Shown: positions 5,238 to 5,541 of the stretch, in pieces
Layout of the letters: every line of letters begins with the position of its first letter
Numbering within the stretch: the first letter of the stretch is position 1
Assembly: GCA_020631035.1 (NCBI GenBank)
Contig: JAHDIA010000193.1
Location: forward strand, 1 to 5,541
Direction: 5' to 3'
Length of the DNA stretch: 5,541 bases
From: Chitinophagales bacterium
GTDB taxonomy: Bacteria > Bacteroidota > Bacteroidia > Chitinophagales > UBA2359
Program-made: the position numbers and the translations under genes
Notes under the pieces: model-generated
What the model saw: the letters and a program-made list of their open reading frames with translations, nothing else
Database searches by the model: none
Told to the model about the DNA's origin: nothing

Positions 5238-5541
5238 ATGAAAAATTACTCTTTAATTCTTATCACTCTACTCTGTACCCTTTTTGCATCTTGTACCAAA
5301 AATATGATGGAAGAACTCAATGAGATTGTCATTCCTCAAGAGGCATTTGAAGAATATACTTTTTCCAAACAAGTTGTTATAGCCGATGAACAAGATGAAA
5401 ACAAAGTATTGTTGAACATTCGTGCTCGTACTCAAGAGGATTTAGATAGCTACCACTACCACCGTTACACCCTTATTCCTGAGTATGAAACAGTAGAACC
5501 TTCTACTGGCTCTGATGACATTTCACTTCCTTCTGCTACCA
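5238..5541 (+). CDS. Putative secreted lipoprotein, 3' end beyond the window
   Basis: The first 101 residues are present and no stop is reached. It opens MKNYSLILITLLCTLFASC, a short charged n-region, a hydrophobic core and a lipobox LFASC with the lipidated cysteine at C19. The residues after it, TKNMMEELNE, carry charge but no obvious sorting rule. The mature part is acidic and polar, with a possible beta-strand stretch VLLNIRARTQ and a Ser/Thr-rich segment near the cut. I recognise no domain. Signal peptidase II processing and anchoring in the outer or inner membrane are inferred. The next upstream ATG options are absent, so the ATG at 5238 is well supported by the signal peptide. Confidence 0.8.
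   Translation, partial: MKNYSLILITLLCTLFASCTKNMMEELNEIVIPQEAFEEYTFSKQVVIADEQDENKVLLNIRARTQEDLDSYHYHRYTLIPEYETVEPSTGSDDISLPSAT

Overview
The window reads as chromosomal DNA from a member of the Bacteroidota. This is inferred from the protein sequences (ParE, a DUF4442 thioesterase and a YjgP/YjgQ permease in forms typical of that phylum), AT-rich spacers, no clear Shine-Dalgarno sequences ahead of the genes, one box matching the phylum's -7 promoter consensus (TAnnTTTG), and a lipoprotein signal of the LFASC type. The genus cannot be fixed from sequence alone; Saprospiria or a related environmental lineage is a guess.

Layout. Positions 1-538 hold no convincing gene. They contain an 8-bp tandem repeat (11-60), a 277-bp fold-back, MITE-like element (106-382) flanked by 11-bp direct repeats, and a GC-richer patch with a hairpin followed by a T-tract that probably ends parE transcription. 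parE (topoisomerase IV subunit B, complete, 626 aa) lies on the minus strand at 539-2419. A 385-bp gene-free spacer follows, with a 16-bp perfect palindrome and a 66-nt near-perfect hairpin (2623-2688). A DUF4442 hotdog-fold thioesterase-like gene (2805-3284) is also on the minus strand. Its 5' end meets, and probably overlaps, that of a plus-strand gene (about 3271-4005) encoding an HNH nuclease-like zinc domain fused in frame to a complete yeast-FCY1-type cytosine deaminase. That gene converges, with a 17-bp gap, on a minus-strand LptF/LptG family permease (4023-5105). A 132-bp divergent spacer with an 11-bp inverted repeat reaching the start codon separates it from a plus-strand lipoprotein cut off by the window end (5238-5541).

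The genes do not form one operon or pathway: DNA topology, an acyl-thioester or unknown hotdog function, pyrimidine salvage with a nuclease-like domain, and envelope lipid transport sit side by side on alternating strands. The two most notable items are the HNH-cytosine deaminase fusion and the symmetric fold-back element at 106-382, whose internal GC-rich motifs lie exactly 52 bp apart.
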